Below are positions 25,720 to 33,516 of a DNA stretch of 64,000 nucleotides, one piece after another. Source of the stretch: Mycolicibacterium hodleri (GTDB lineage: Bacteria > Actinomycetota > Actinomycetes > Mycobacteriales > Mycobacteriaceae); assembly GCF_025822245.1 (NCBI RefSeq), contig NZ_JACKTL010000030.1:62001-126000 (forward strand). The letters run 5' to 3'. The translations under genes and the position numbers were made by a program. The notes under the pieces were generated by a model. It saw only the letters and a program-made list of their open reading frames with translations. It did no database searches and was not told the origin of the DNA. The first letter of the stretch is position 1; each line of letters opens with the position of its first letter.

Positions 25720-26997
25720 ATGACGGACATTCAGGAAGCGGACCTCACGGAGGTCGCGATGGTTCCCAGGGCGACGGCGTTCGGATCGCGGCCGAATGCC
25801 GCGCAGGAGGCCCGCAGGCTCGGCGTTCCGGTGCTGGACGTCGTGATCCCGGTCTACAACGAGCAGGCCGCGCTCGCCGACTCGGTGCACAGGCTGCACC
25901 GCTATCTGAGCGAGAGCTTCCCGTATCCGGTCCGCATCACCATCGCCGACAACGCCAGCGTCGACGACACCCCCCGCATCGCCGCGGAGTTGGCCGAGGA
26001 ACTCGAGGGCGTCCGCACCGTGCGGTTGGAGGAGAAGGGCCGCGGGCGCGCGCTGCATCACGTCTGGTCGCACTCCGACGCGATGGTGCTGGCGTACATG
26101 GACGTCGACCTGTCGACGGACCTGGCTGCGGTCGGCCCCCTCGTCGCCCCGCTGATCTCCGGTCACTCGGATCTGTCGATCGGCACCCGGCTCGGTCGCG
26201 GCTCCCGCGTGGTGCGCGGTCCCAAGCGCGAGATCATCTCGCGCTGCTACAACCTGATCCTGAAGTCGACGCTGCACGCGCGGTTCTCCGACGCCCAGTG
26301 TGGCTTCAAGGCAATTCGCGCCGACGTCGCACACCGGTTGCTGCCCTACGTCGCCGACACCGGGTGGTTCTTCGACACCGAGCTGCTGGTGCTGGCCGAG
26401 CGAAGCGGTCTGCGCATCCACGAGGTCCCGGTCGACTGGGTCGACGACCCCGACAGCCGGGTGGACATCATCGCCACGGCCACCGCGGACCTCAAGGGCG
26501 TCGGTCGGCTGTTGCGCGGCTTCGCCAGCGGTTCCATTCCCGTCAACGCCATTGCCGCGCAACTGGCTCCGTCGCAATCGGCGGCTGCCGCGCCCAATTC
26601 GCTGTTCCGCCAGGTGGTGCGGTTCGGTGCCGTCGGCGTGCTGTCGACCGTGGCCTACCTGCTGCTGTTCATGGTCCTGCATCCGCTGATCGGTGCCCAG
26701 GTGGCCAACTTCGTCGCGCTGCTGGTGACGGCGATCGCCAACACCGCGGCCAACCGCCGCTTCACGTTCGGAGTCTCGGGCGCGACGAAGGCGGCCCGTC
26801 ATCACGTCGAGGGGCTCATCGTCTTCGCCATCGCCCTGGCGATCACCAGTGGCGCGTTGGCGGGGCTGCACGCCTTCGTCGACCAACCGCACCGCATGCT
26901 CGAGATGTCGGTGCTGGTGCTGGCCAACCTGCTCGCCACCGCCGTCCGCTTCGTCCTCCTGCGCGGCTGGGTGTTTCACCCCCGCAGGACGCGCTGA
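25720..26997 (+). CDS. GT2 glycosyltransferase fused to GtrA-like membrane domain
   Basis: A 425-residue two-domain protein. The N-terminal GT2 domain is of the dolichol-phosphate mannose synthase type (DVVIPVYNEQ, the acidic motif YMDVDLSTD, and KSTLHARFSDAQCGFKA). From about residue 290 a GtrA domain with four membrane helices follows (VVRFGAVGVLSTVAYLLLF). GT2 makes polyprenyl-phosphate sugar on the inside and GtrA-type domains are linked to its flipping. It therefore probably supplies the donor for the two flanking GT39 enzymes. The ATG at 25720 has GGAG only two bases upstream, so initiation may be weak. Confidence 0.88.
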   Translation: MTDIQEADLTEVAMVPRATAFGSRPNAAQEARRLGVPVLDVVIPVYNEQAALADSVHRLHRYLSESFPYPVRITIADNASVDDTPRIAAELAEELEGVRTVRLEEKGRGRALHHVWSHSDAMVLAYMDVDLSTDLAAVGPLVAPLISGHSDLSIGTRLGRGSRVVRGPKREIISRCYNLILKSTLHARFSDAQCGFKAIRADVAHRLLPYVADTGWFFDTELLVLAERSGLRIHEVPVDWVDDPDSRVDIIATATADLKGVGRLLRGFASGSIPVNAIAAQLAPSQSAAAAPNSLFRQVVRFGAVGVLSTVAYLLLFMVLHPLIGAQVANFVALLVTAIANTAANRRFTFGVSGATKAARHHVEGLIVFAIALAITSGALAGLHAFVDQPHRMLEMSVLVLANLLATAVRFVLLRGWVFHPRRTR

Positions 26998-27022
26998 CCC
27001 GACCATCACGAGGAACACGACT

Positions 27023-28939
27023 GTGACACTGACTGCTGAAGACGTCCAACCGGACGCCGTCGTCGACGACCCGGCTCCGGCCGCTCCGCGCTGGACGACG
27101 CCCGCGTTCTGGGCACTGCTGGTGGGCACCGGCGTGCTCTACCTGTGGGGGCTCGGCTCCTCGGGATGGGCCAACAGCTATTACGCCGCCGCCGCCCAGG
27201 CAGGCACCCAGGACTGGAAGGCGTTGTTGTTCGGTTCCTTCGACGCGGGCAACGCGATTACGGTCGACAAGCCGCCCGCGGCGATGTGGGTCATGGGACT
27301 GTCCGGCAGGCTGTTCGGCTTCAACGAATTCACCATGCTGCTGCCCGAGGCGTTGATGGGCGTGGGTGCGGTCGCGGTGCTGTACCTCACCGTCCGGCGG
27401 ACCAGCGGTGCCTACGCGGGCTTGATCGCCGGCCTGGTGTTGGCACTGACACCGGTGGCCGCGTTGATGTTCCGCTACAACAATCCCGACGCGCTGCTGG
27501 TGTTGCTGCTCCTGGTGGCGGCCTACTGCACGGTGCGCGCCCTCGACGCCAGCACCGTGCGGCGGATGACGATGTGGATGGCGTGGACCGGTTGCGCCGT
27601 CGGCTTCGCCTTCCTGACCAAGATGCTGCAGGCCTTCCTCGTCGTGCCCGGTCTGGCGGTGGCCGTTCTGGTCGCGGCACCGTTCGGCGTGTGGAAGCGA
27701 CTGGGCGCGTTGCTCGTCGGCGGGGCGACGATGATCGTGTCGGCGGGGTGGTACGTCGCGCTGGTCAGCCTGTGGCCAGCCGACTCCCGGCCCTACATCG
27801 CGGGGTCGACCGACAACAGCCTGTTGCAACTTGCGTTCGGCTACAACGGCATCGAGCGCATCGCCGGCAACGAGGGTGGTGGGCCCGGTGGTGGCGGCCC
27901 CGGCCCGGGACACGGTTTCGGCGGCGGCGGCATGAACCTGTTCTTCGGCGGCGACCCCGGCATCGGTCGGCTGTTCGGCGCGTCGATGGGCGCCGAGGCG
28001 TCCTGGCTGCTGCCTGCGGCTCTCATCGGATTGGTCGCCGGACTGTGGTTGACCATGCGCACGCCGCGCACCGACCGCGTCCGCGCCGGCCTGTTGCTGT
28101 GGGGCGGTTGGCTTCTGGTGACCGGCGCGGTGTTCAGCTTCATGGCGGGCACCGTGCATCCGTACTACAACGTCGCGCTCGCCCCGGCCGTCGCCGCCCT
28201 GGTGGGCATCGCCGTCGCGCAGCTCGTCGCGCGCCGCGAATCGTGGGTGCCCCGCATCGTGCTCGCGGTGATGCTGGCGGCCACCGGGGTCTGGTCCTTC
28301 CTGCTGCTGAACCGCACGCCCGAGTGGTGGCCGGCGATCCGCTGGATCGTGCTCGTCGGGTCGATCGTGGTGGCGGTACTGCTCGCCGTCCGGGCGCACC
28401 GTCTCGGCAGGGCGGCCGTCGCCGTCGTCGTGGCGACCGTCGTCGTCGGGCTTGGCGGATCGGCGGCCTTCTCGATCTACAACGTGGCCAGCGCGCACAA
28501 CGGCCCCGGCACCATGTCGGGTCCGCAGAAGGCCGGCGGCTTCCACTTCGGCGGACCCGGCGGCCCGGGTGGACCCGGTGGCCCCGGTGGGCGCGCCGAC
28601 AGCCCGGAACTCGAAGCGATGCTCAAGAGTGCGGACAACCGTTGGGCCGCAGCCGGTATCGGTTCCATGTCGGTGAGTGACCTCGAGCTCAAGACGGGCA
28701 CGTCGCTGATGTCCATCGGTGGCTTCGCCGGTGGTGACCCGTCGCCGACGCTGGCGCAGTTCCAGCAGTACGTCGCCGACGGCCAGGTGCGGTACTTCCT
28801 CGCCGATTCGGGGCACGGCGGGCCGTCGTGGCACCGTACGGGTTCGGCTGGCGACATCACGGCGTGGGTGGAGAAGACGTTCACCAAGACCGACGTCGGC
28901 GGCACGACGGTCTACGACCTGCAATCACCGCGATCCTGA
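27023..28939 (+). CDS. GT39-family (ArnT/PMT-like) membrane glycosyltransferase, copy 2
   Basis: A 638-residue paralogue of the gene at 23775, with the same core (SFDAGNAITVDKPPAAMWVM, LMFRYNNPDALLVLL) and about ten membrane helices. It differs by a Gly/Pro-rich insertion in an outside loop near residue 290 and a longer Gly-Pro run (GGPGGPGGPGGPGG) before the C-terminal domain. The GTG at 27023 has AGGAA eight bases upstream, and only 25 bases separate it from the GT2-GtrA gene, so the two are co-transcribed. It probably uses the same polyprenyl-sugar donor on a different acceptor. Confidence 0.87.
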   Translation: MTLTAEDVQPDAVVDDPAPAAPRWTTPAFWALLVGTGVLYLWGLGSSGWANSYYAAAAQAGTQDWKALLFGSFDAGNAITVDKPPAAMWVMGLSGRLFGFNEFTMLLPEALMGVGAVAVLYLTVRRTSGAYAGLIAGLVLALTPVAALMFRYNNPDALLVLLLLVAAYCTVRALDASTVRRMTMWMAWTGCAVGFAFLTKMLQAFLVVPGLAVAVLVAAPFGVWKRLGALLVGGATMIVSAGWYVALVSLWPADSRPYIAGSTDNSLLQLAFGYNGIERIAGNEGGGPGGGGPGPGHGFGGGGMNLFFGGDPGIGRLFGASMGAEASWLLPAALIGLVAGLWLTMRTPRTDRVRAGLLLWGGWLLVTGAVFSFMAGTVHPYYNVALAPAVAALVGIAVAQLVARRESWVPRIVLAVMLAATGVWSFLLLNRTPEWWPAIRWIVLVGSIVVAVLLAVRAHRLGRAAVAVVVATVVVGLGGSAAFSIYNVASAHNGPGTMSGPQKAGGFHFGGPGGPGGPGGPGGRADSPELEAMLKSADNRWAAAGIGSMSVSDLELKTGTSLMSIGGFAGGDPSPTLAQFQQYVADGQVRYFLADSGHGGPSWHRTGSAGDITAWVEKTFTKTDVGGTTVYDLQSPRS

Positions 28940-28947
28940 ACCTCTGA

Positions 28948-28993
28948 CCACGGGCAGACCGCAGCTAGCGTCAACGCCGACGTCTGCCCGTGG
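28948..28993 (+). promoter_or_regulatory. Hairpin abutting the carbonic anhydrase ribosome binding site
   Basis: A perfect 12-bp inverted repeat (28948-28959 and 28982-28993) with a 22-base loop ends on the first two bases of the GGAGGAG ribosome binding site at 28992-28998. It follows the GT39 stop by 8 bases. It could terminate the glycosyltransferase transcript or, if the transcript reads through, limit ribosome access to the carbonic anhydrase start. Confidence 0.55.
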
Positions 28994-29004
28994 AGGAGAT
29001 TCCC

Positions 29005-29496
29005 GTGTCCGTGACCGACGAGTACCTGAAGAACAACGAGGCGTACGCCGCGCAGTTCAGTGGTCCGCTTCCTCTGCCGCCCAGCAAGCACGTCGCGGTG
29101 GTCGCGTGCATGGATGCCCGCCTCGACGTGTACCGAGCGCTCGGCTTGGCACCGGGGGAGGCGCACGTCATCCGCAATGCGGGCGGTGTGGTCACCGACG
29201 ACGAGATCCGCTCGCTGGCCATCAGCCAGCGCCTGCTCGGTACCCGCGAGATCATCCTGATCCACCACACCGACTGCGGCATGCTCACGTTCACCGATGA
29301 CGACTTCAAGCGGCAGATCCAGGACGAGACCGGCCTGAAGCCGGAGTGGGCCGCCGAGTCGTTCGCCGATCTCGACGAGGACGTGCGGCAGTCGTTGCGC
29401 CGCATCGAGGCGAGCCCGTTCGTCACCAAGCACGAGTCGCTGCGCGGGTTCGTGTTCGACGTCGCGACGGGCAAGCTGACCGAGGTCACCCCCTGA
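29005..29496 (+). CDS. canA: Beta-class carbonic anhydrase (Rv1284 type)
   Basis: A 163-residue beta-carbonic anhydrase interconverting CO2 and bicarbonate. Zinc ligands are Cys35 in ACMDARLD and His and Cys in HHTDCGM, with the Asp37/Arg39 dyad. Length and sequence match M. tuberculosis Rv1284, which lies next to cysD there too. The GTG at 29005 is chosen because GGAGGAG (28992-28998) is correctly spaced; an upstream in-frame start would put the ribosome binding site inside the gene. Confidence 0.95.
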   Translation: MSVTDEYLKNNEAYAAQFSGPLPLPPSKHVAVVACMDARLDVYRALGLAPGEAHVIRNAGGVVTDDEIRSLAISQRLLGTREIILIHHTDCGMLTFTDDDFKRQIQDETGLKPEWAAESFADLDEDVRQSLRRIEASPFVTKHESLRGFVFDVATGKLTEVTP

Positions 29497-29512
29497 CCTC
29501 CGTCGACTGACG

Positions 29513-30751
29513 TCAGGACAGGAAGCGCTCGGCGTACGGGGCGAAGCGTTCCCGAACGCGCACCTCGTCCAGACCGAACATCTCGCACGACGTGGCCACC
29601 CGGCCCAGTCGATTGCGTTGATGCCCAGCCAGATACTCCTCCATCGGAGCCCGCACGACGTCGGTCACCGGCTCACCCGCCAGGGCGTAGATCTGTTCGG
29701 CCACCCCGAGCTCGTTGGCCATGAAGTCGTCGAAGCGCACGTCGACCGAGCGCTCGGGTCCGATGGCGTTGCGGTCGCGCAGGAACGCCGACAACATGAG
29801 GTCGAGGCGATCGATCCACGACGCCGCAATGCGTTCGACGGGCACCCGGCCGCGGTGCATGCGTGCCGAGTAGGTCACCATCGCGATCATCGACAGCACC
29901 ACCGGCATCGGATCGCGGTGGGTGCACACGACGACCGCGCCGGGGAACACCTTGTCCAACACGGTCAGCTGCTCGAGGTGCTGAGGTGACTTGAGCAGCC
30001 AGCGCCGCCCGCCTCGGAGGAACTGCAGCGCCTTGAGCTGCGTGGCGAGATGCTCGTAATGGCTCGTCTGATCGTGGGAGAGGTAGTAGTCACGCCAGCG
30101 CGGCGCGTCGCAGAGGGTCTCCATCAGCATCGTGGAGACGTCGTTGGCGAGTAGCTGAATCTCTTCGTGCACGTGGTCGGTGGTCATCTCGTGCATGAGG
30201 GGAAAGTGCGGCATGACGAGGTTCATCACCTCGACGGCGACGTCCATTCGACTGCGCCGTGGGTCCGGCTCGACGCCGGCCTCGGACGGCAACGGAAACG
30301 GTTCCACGCCTTCCCAATACGGCAACGTGCGGAAGGTCGGCCCGGCACCTAGCAGGTTGTGCAGATGGGTCGTGCCGGTGCGGGGGAGGCCCACGATGAC
30401 GACGGGTGGCTCCAACTCGACGTCGTGGATCTCGGGGTGCCGCGACAACAGATCGGTCAGCAGCAGTCGATTCTTCAGAACCTGCAACAACTGCCCGAAG
30501 AAGTTGACGACGCCCACCCCGGTGAGGCCGTCGACGTCGCGGACGTCGGCCAGATACACCTCGAGTCGTTCGCGGTAGTCGTCCGGGCCGAAGTCGTCGA
30601 GTCCGGTGTCGGCGGCTGCCCTGGCGTGCAGGGCATCCGAGTCGAGGGGGCAGTCGGGCGCCAGGGACGCAATCATGTCGCGCATCTGATCGGCCTCGGG
30701 GGTGAAACGAGGCTCGGCGAGGTCGTCGAGATGAACTGTGGTGTCGCTCAC
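29513..30751 (-). CDS. Sulfotransferase family protein
   Basis: A 412-residue PAPS-dependent sulfotransferase of the actinobacterial long type. The 5'-phosphosulfate loop is VGLPRTGTTHLHNLL and the 3'-phosphate-binding region is VVCTHRDPMPVVLSM. A conserved LLKSPQHLEQL lies between. The substrate may be a lipid, sterol or glycoside but cannot be told. It starts at a GTG (30751) 28 bases from the divergent TetR gene, which probably represses it. The PAPS donor is made by the cysD-cysNC operon 2 kb downstream. Confidence 0.85.
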   Translation of the reverse strand: MSDTTVHLDDLAEPRFTPEADQMRDMIASLAPDCPLDSDALHARAAADTGLDDFGPDDYRERLEVYLADVRDVDGLTGVGVVNFFGQLLQVLKNRLLLTDLLSRHPEIHDVELEPPVVIVGLPRTGTTHLHNLLGAGPTFRTLPYWEGVEPFPLPSEAGVEPDPRRSRMDVAVEVMNLVMPHFPLMHEMTTDHVHEEIQLLANDVSTMLMETLCDAPRWRDYYLSHDQTSHYEHLATQLKALQFLRGGRRWLLKSPQHLEQLTVLDKVFPGAVVVCTHRDPMPVVLSMIAMVTYSARMHRGRVPVERIAASWIDRLDLMLSAFLRDRNAIGPERSVDVRFDDFMANELGVAEQIYALAGEPVTDVVRAPMEEYLAGHQRNRLGRVATSCEMFGLDEVRVRERFAPYAERFLS

Positions 30752-30762
30752 ACCGACTTATG

Positions 30763-30780
30763 TTACTGTCAGTTCCGTAA
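30763..30780. promoter_or_regulatory. Candidate TetR operator between divergent genes
   Basis: The 28-base gap between the sulfotransferase and TetR starts holds TTAC (30763-30766) and GTAA (30777-30780) as an inverted pair ten bases apart. The pair runs into the TetR ATG, which has no ribosome binding site, so that message may be leaderless. The region must hold both promoters. The half sites are short. Confidence 0.4.
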
Positions 30781-31355
30781 TGACGACGGACTTTGGTCGA
30801 CCTCGCGATCCGCGCATCGAGGGCGCCGTGCTCGAGGCGACGGTGGCACTCCTGGCGGAGACGGGGTACGCCGAGCTGTCGGTCGACGCCATCGCCCGGC
30901 GGGCGGGCACCAGCAAGCCGGCCATCTATCGCCGCTGGCCCAGCAAGGCGCATCTGGTGCACGAGGCAGTCTTCCCGCTCGGCGAGGCCACCGAACTTCC
31001 CGACACCGGCACCCTGGCGGGTGACGTCCACGCCATGGTCCGGCGTAGCGCCGACGTGCTGACCACCCCCGCGGCCGGGGCCGCGCTCACCGGACTGGTC
31101 GGCGAGCTGGCCGCCGACCCGACGCTGCATACCGCTCTGTTGCAACGCTTCTCGGGAATTCTGTCGCGAGGCTTGGCGGACCGACTCGCCGACGCCGTCG
31201 CGCGCGGCGAAGTCCGGCCGGACGCGTCGGCCGACGAGCTCGTCGAAGCCGTCGCCGGCATCACCTTCTTCGCGCTGCTCACCCATGGGCCCGCGCTCGA
31301 CGACGCATGGGTGGACCGAACCGCCACCCTCATCACGAGAGGCATCAGCACATGA
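30780..31355 (+). CDS. TetR family transcriptional regulator
   Basis: A 191-residue TetR regulator. The helix-turn-helix is LSVDAIARRAGTSKPAIYRRWPSKAHL (residues about 33-60), and the C-terminal ligand domain (about 75-190) is helical and of the TetR_C class found with RRWPSK-type proteins. Its ATG lies 28 bases from the divergent sulfotransferase start, and its stop overlaps the DUF1214 gene by four bases (ATGA). It most likely controls both neighbours. The effector is unknown. Confidence 0.9.
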   Translation: MTTDFGRPRDPRIEGAVLEATVALLAETGYAELSVDAIARRAGTSKPAIYRRWPSKAHLVHEAVFPLGEATELPDTGTLAGDVHAMVRRSADVLTTPAAGAALTGLVGELAADPTLHTALLQRFSGILSRGLADRLADAVARGEVRPDASADELVEAVAGITFFALLTHGPALDDAWVDRTATLITRGIST

Positions 31356-32458
31356 CCACGCACGAGTCGACGACGGCATGGCGCGAACTCTTGGAGACGC
31401 TGGGAGGTCTCGACGCCTCGTTCCTGACCGGCGATCGTGCCGTCACCGACGACCGGCACGTCGCCGACGGGTACCGCATGTTGGCGACGACCCTCGGCGT
31501 CGCGTTCGACACGTATCTGTTCGCCGACCCCAGTCGACCCACCTGGGTGGAGATCAACACGCCGGTGCGCCCCGACCGTCGGTGGGGCGGCGACAACACC
31601 GACGCCTATTACCTGATGTGCCCGGTCGACCCCGCGCGGCGGTATCGAATCAGCGGCAATCGTGGTGACAGCGTGTACTTCTCGGTGACCGCCTACAACG
31701 AACCGTCGCCGGGCGCCTGGTCGGACCGGGTCGTCGCGCTGGTCCGTGACGACGACCTGGAGCTGGACGCCGACGGAAACTTCTCCTTCGAGCTCGGGCC
31801 GACGCCGGACGCCGCCGTGTTGATGACCCGCGACTATCAGGCGGATCCGCGCACCGGACGGCCCGTCGAGTGGCACATCGAGGCACTCGAGGAGCCCGAC
31901 CGCTTCCGTCACGGCGACGACGAAACCGCGGCAGCGCTGCGGGCCAGTGCCGCCTGGATGCGCACGATGTTCGCCATCCTGCCGCTGGCCGTCGGCATGC
32001 GCAGGGACGACGCCCACGGCCTTGGGCACGAAACATCGCACGCGGCAAATGAATTCGCCGAGCCCTATCAGGTGCTCGACGCCAACTTCGGCTGGTCTGC
32101 CCGCGACGCCTGCTACTCCTACGGCAGCTTCGTTCTCGCCGACGACGAGGCGCTGGTGATCACCCATCGGCCACCCGCCTGCCGGTTCTGGAATCTCGTG
32201 GTGTGGAACCAGTTCATGGCCACCCCCGGCGTCGCCGACGCGCGCAGTTCGGTCAACGGGCACACCGCGGTGCCCAACGCGGACGGCTCGGTGACCATCG
32301 TGCTGTCCACGGGAGCCACGGCCCACCCGAACTCGCTGACCACCCTCGGGTACCCGCGAGGCAACCTGGCGTTCCGGTGGTTCCTGGCCGACGGGGTGCC
32401 GGCCCGGCCCGAGGCGCGGCTGGTCAAGGCGGCGGACGCGCCGACGACGGTGGACTGA
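31352..32458 (+). CDS. DUF1214 domain protein
   Basis: A 368-residue soluble protein without signal peptide. The middle has RYRISGNRGDSVYFSVTAYN and the C-terminal third has the DUF1214-like pattern RFWNLVVWNQFM ... SVTIVLSTG. It is translationally coupled to the TetR gene and next to the sulfotransferase. Members of this family often sit beside sulfotransferase or steroid/lipid genes in mycobacteria, but no activity is known. I infer a shared pathway only from the arrangement. Confidence 0.75.
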   Translation: MTTHESTTAWRELLETLGGLDASFLTGDRAVTDDRHVADGYRMLATTLGVAFDTYLFADPSRPTWVEINTPVRPDRRWGGDNTDAYYLMCPVDPARRYRISGNRGDSVYFSVTAYNEPSPGAWSDRVVALVRDDDLELDADGNFSFELGPTPDAAVLMTRDYQADPRTGRPVEWHIEALEEPDRFRHGDDETAAALRASAAWMRTMFAILPLAVGMRRDDAHGLGHETSHAANEFAEPYQVLDANFGWSARDACYSYGSFVLADDEALVITHRPPACRFWNLVVWNQFMATPGVADARSSVNGHTAVPNADGSVTIVLSTGATAHPNSLTTLGYPRGNLAFRWFLADGVPARPEARLVKAADAPTTVD

Positions 32459-32471
32459 GCTCGGAGATTCG

Positions 32472-32500
32472 TTGACATGCCATGGCGGCGCCGGTTACAT
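32472..32500 (+). promoter_or_regulatory. SigA-like promoter for cysD
   Basis: TTGACA at 32472-32477 and TTACAT at 32495-32500 are separated by exactly 17 bases, a near-consensus vegetative promoter. Transcription would begin near 32507, giving a leader of about 45 bases before the cysD ATG. Confidence 0.65.
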
Positions 32501-32527
32501 TCCTGGGCATGATTGTAATTCTGGTTA

Positions 32528-32551
32528 ACTTCACCAACTTAGTGGTGAAGT
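32528..32551. promoter_or_regulatory. Inverted repeat (operator or leader hairpin) before cysD
   Basis: ACTTCACCA (32528-32536) and TGGTGAAGT (32543-32551) form a perfect 9-bp inverted repeat with a 6-base spacer, ending one base before the cysD ATG and downstream of the predicted transcription start. No other ribosome binding site is visible; GGTGAAG within the right arm may serve, so folding or protein binding could block initiation. A sulfur-responsive repressor site is one possibility. Confidence 0.6.
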
Positions 32552-32552
32552 C

Positions 32553-33482
32553 ATGACCGCGACACAGGACCTCGACCGGACGGCGGGCAAGTACGAGCTG
32601 AGCCACCTGCGGTCGCTGGAGGCCGAGGCAATCCACATCATCCGCGAGGTCGCCGCCGAGCTCGAGAAGCCGGTGCTGCTGTTCTCCGGTGGCAAGGACT
32701 CGATCGTCATGCTGCACCTGGCGCTCAAGGCCTTCCGGCCCGGACGGCTGCCGTTCCCCGTCATGCACGTCGACACCGGCCACAACTTCGACGAGGTGCT
32801 GGCCGTCCGCGACGAACTGGTCGAGAAGTCCGGCGTCCGCCTCGTCGTCGCCAAGGTGCAGGACGACATCGACGCCGGCCGGGTGGTCGAGACCATCCCG
32901 TCGCGCAACCCGATGCAGACCTTCACGCTGCTGAGGGCCATCCGGGAGAACAAGTTCGACGCCGCCTTCGGTGGGGCCCGGCGCGACGAGGAGAAGGCTC
33001 GCGCCAAGGAGCGGGTGTTCAGTTTTCGCGACGAGTTCGGCCAGTGGGACCCCAAGGCGCAGCGGCCCGAACTGTGGAACCTCTACAACGGCCGCCACCA
33101 CAAGGGTGAGCACATCCGGGCGTTCCCGATCTCCAACTGGACCGAGTTCGACATCTGGTCCTACATCGGCGCCGAGAAGATCACGCTGCCGTCGATCTAC
33201 TACGCCCACGAGCGGCAGGTCTTCGAGCGCGACGGCATGCTGCTGGCCGTCCACAAGTACCTGCAGCCCCGCAAGGACGAGACGGTCGTCGAGAAGGTCG
33301 TGCGCTTCCGCACCGTCGGTGACGTCACCTGCACCGGCTGCGTGGAGTCCACCGCCCGCACGGTCTCCGAGGTGATCGCCGAGACCGCGGTCTCCCGACT
33401 GACCGAACGCGGCGCCACTCGCGCCGACGACCGCATCTCCGAGGCGGGGATGGAAGACCGCAAGCGCGAGGGGTACTTCTGA
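32553..33482 (+). CDS. cysD: Sulfate adenylyltransferase subunit 2, CysD
   Basis: A 309-residue ATP-pyrophosphatase-fold protein that, with the CysN GTPase, converts sulfate and ATP to adenosine phosphosulfate. The PP-loop is LLFSGGKDSIVML; further family segments are AFGGARRDEEKARAKER and SNWTEFDIWSYI. First gene of cysD-cysNC-cysQ, as in other mycobacteria. It is preceded by a strong promoter and an inverted repeat; M. tuberculosis cysD is induced by sulfur limitation. Confidence 0.96.
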   Translation: MTATQDLDRTAGKYELSHLRSLEAEAIHIIREVAAELEKPVLLFSGGKDSIVMLHLALKAFRPGRLPFPVMHVDTGHNFDEVLAVRDELVEKSGVRLVVAKVQDDIDAGRVVETIPSRNPMQTFTLLRAIRENKFDAAFGGARRDEEKARAKERVFSFRDEFGQWDPKAQRPELWNLYNGRHHKGEHIRAFPISNWTEFDIWSYIGAEKITLPSIYYAHERQVFERDGMLLAVHKYLQPRKDETVVEKVVRFRTVGDVTCTGCVESTARTVSEVIAETAVSRLTERGATRADDRISEAGMEDRKREGYF

Positions 33483-33516
33483 TGAGCGCTTGCGCGAAGA
33501 AGAGAAGGCACAGTTG

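Noticed and set aside
28560..28600. Tandem GGCCCCGGTGG-like DNA repeat or CRISPR-like array
   Set aside because: It is in-frame coding for a Gly-Pro run in the GT39 protein, with no spacers.
26843..28924. 693-codon minus-strand frame opposite the second GT39 gene
   Set aside because: Composition is His/Arg/Gly/Asp-biased and no domain or membrane pattern is seen; it is a shadow of the sense gene.
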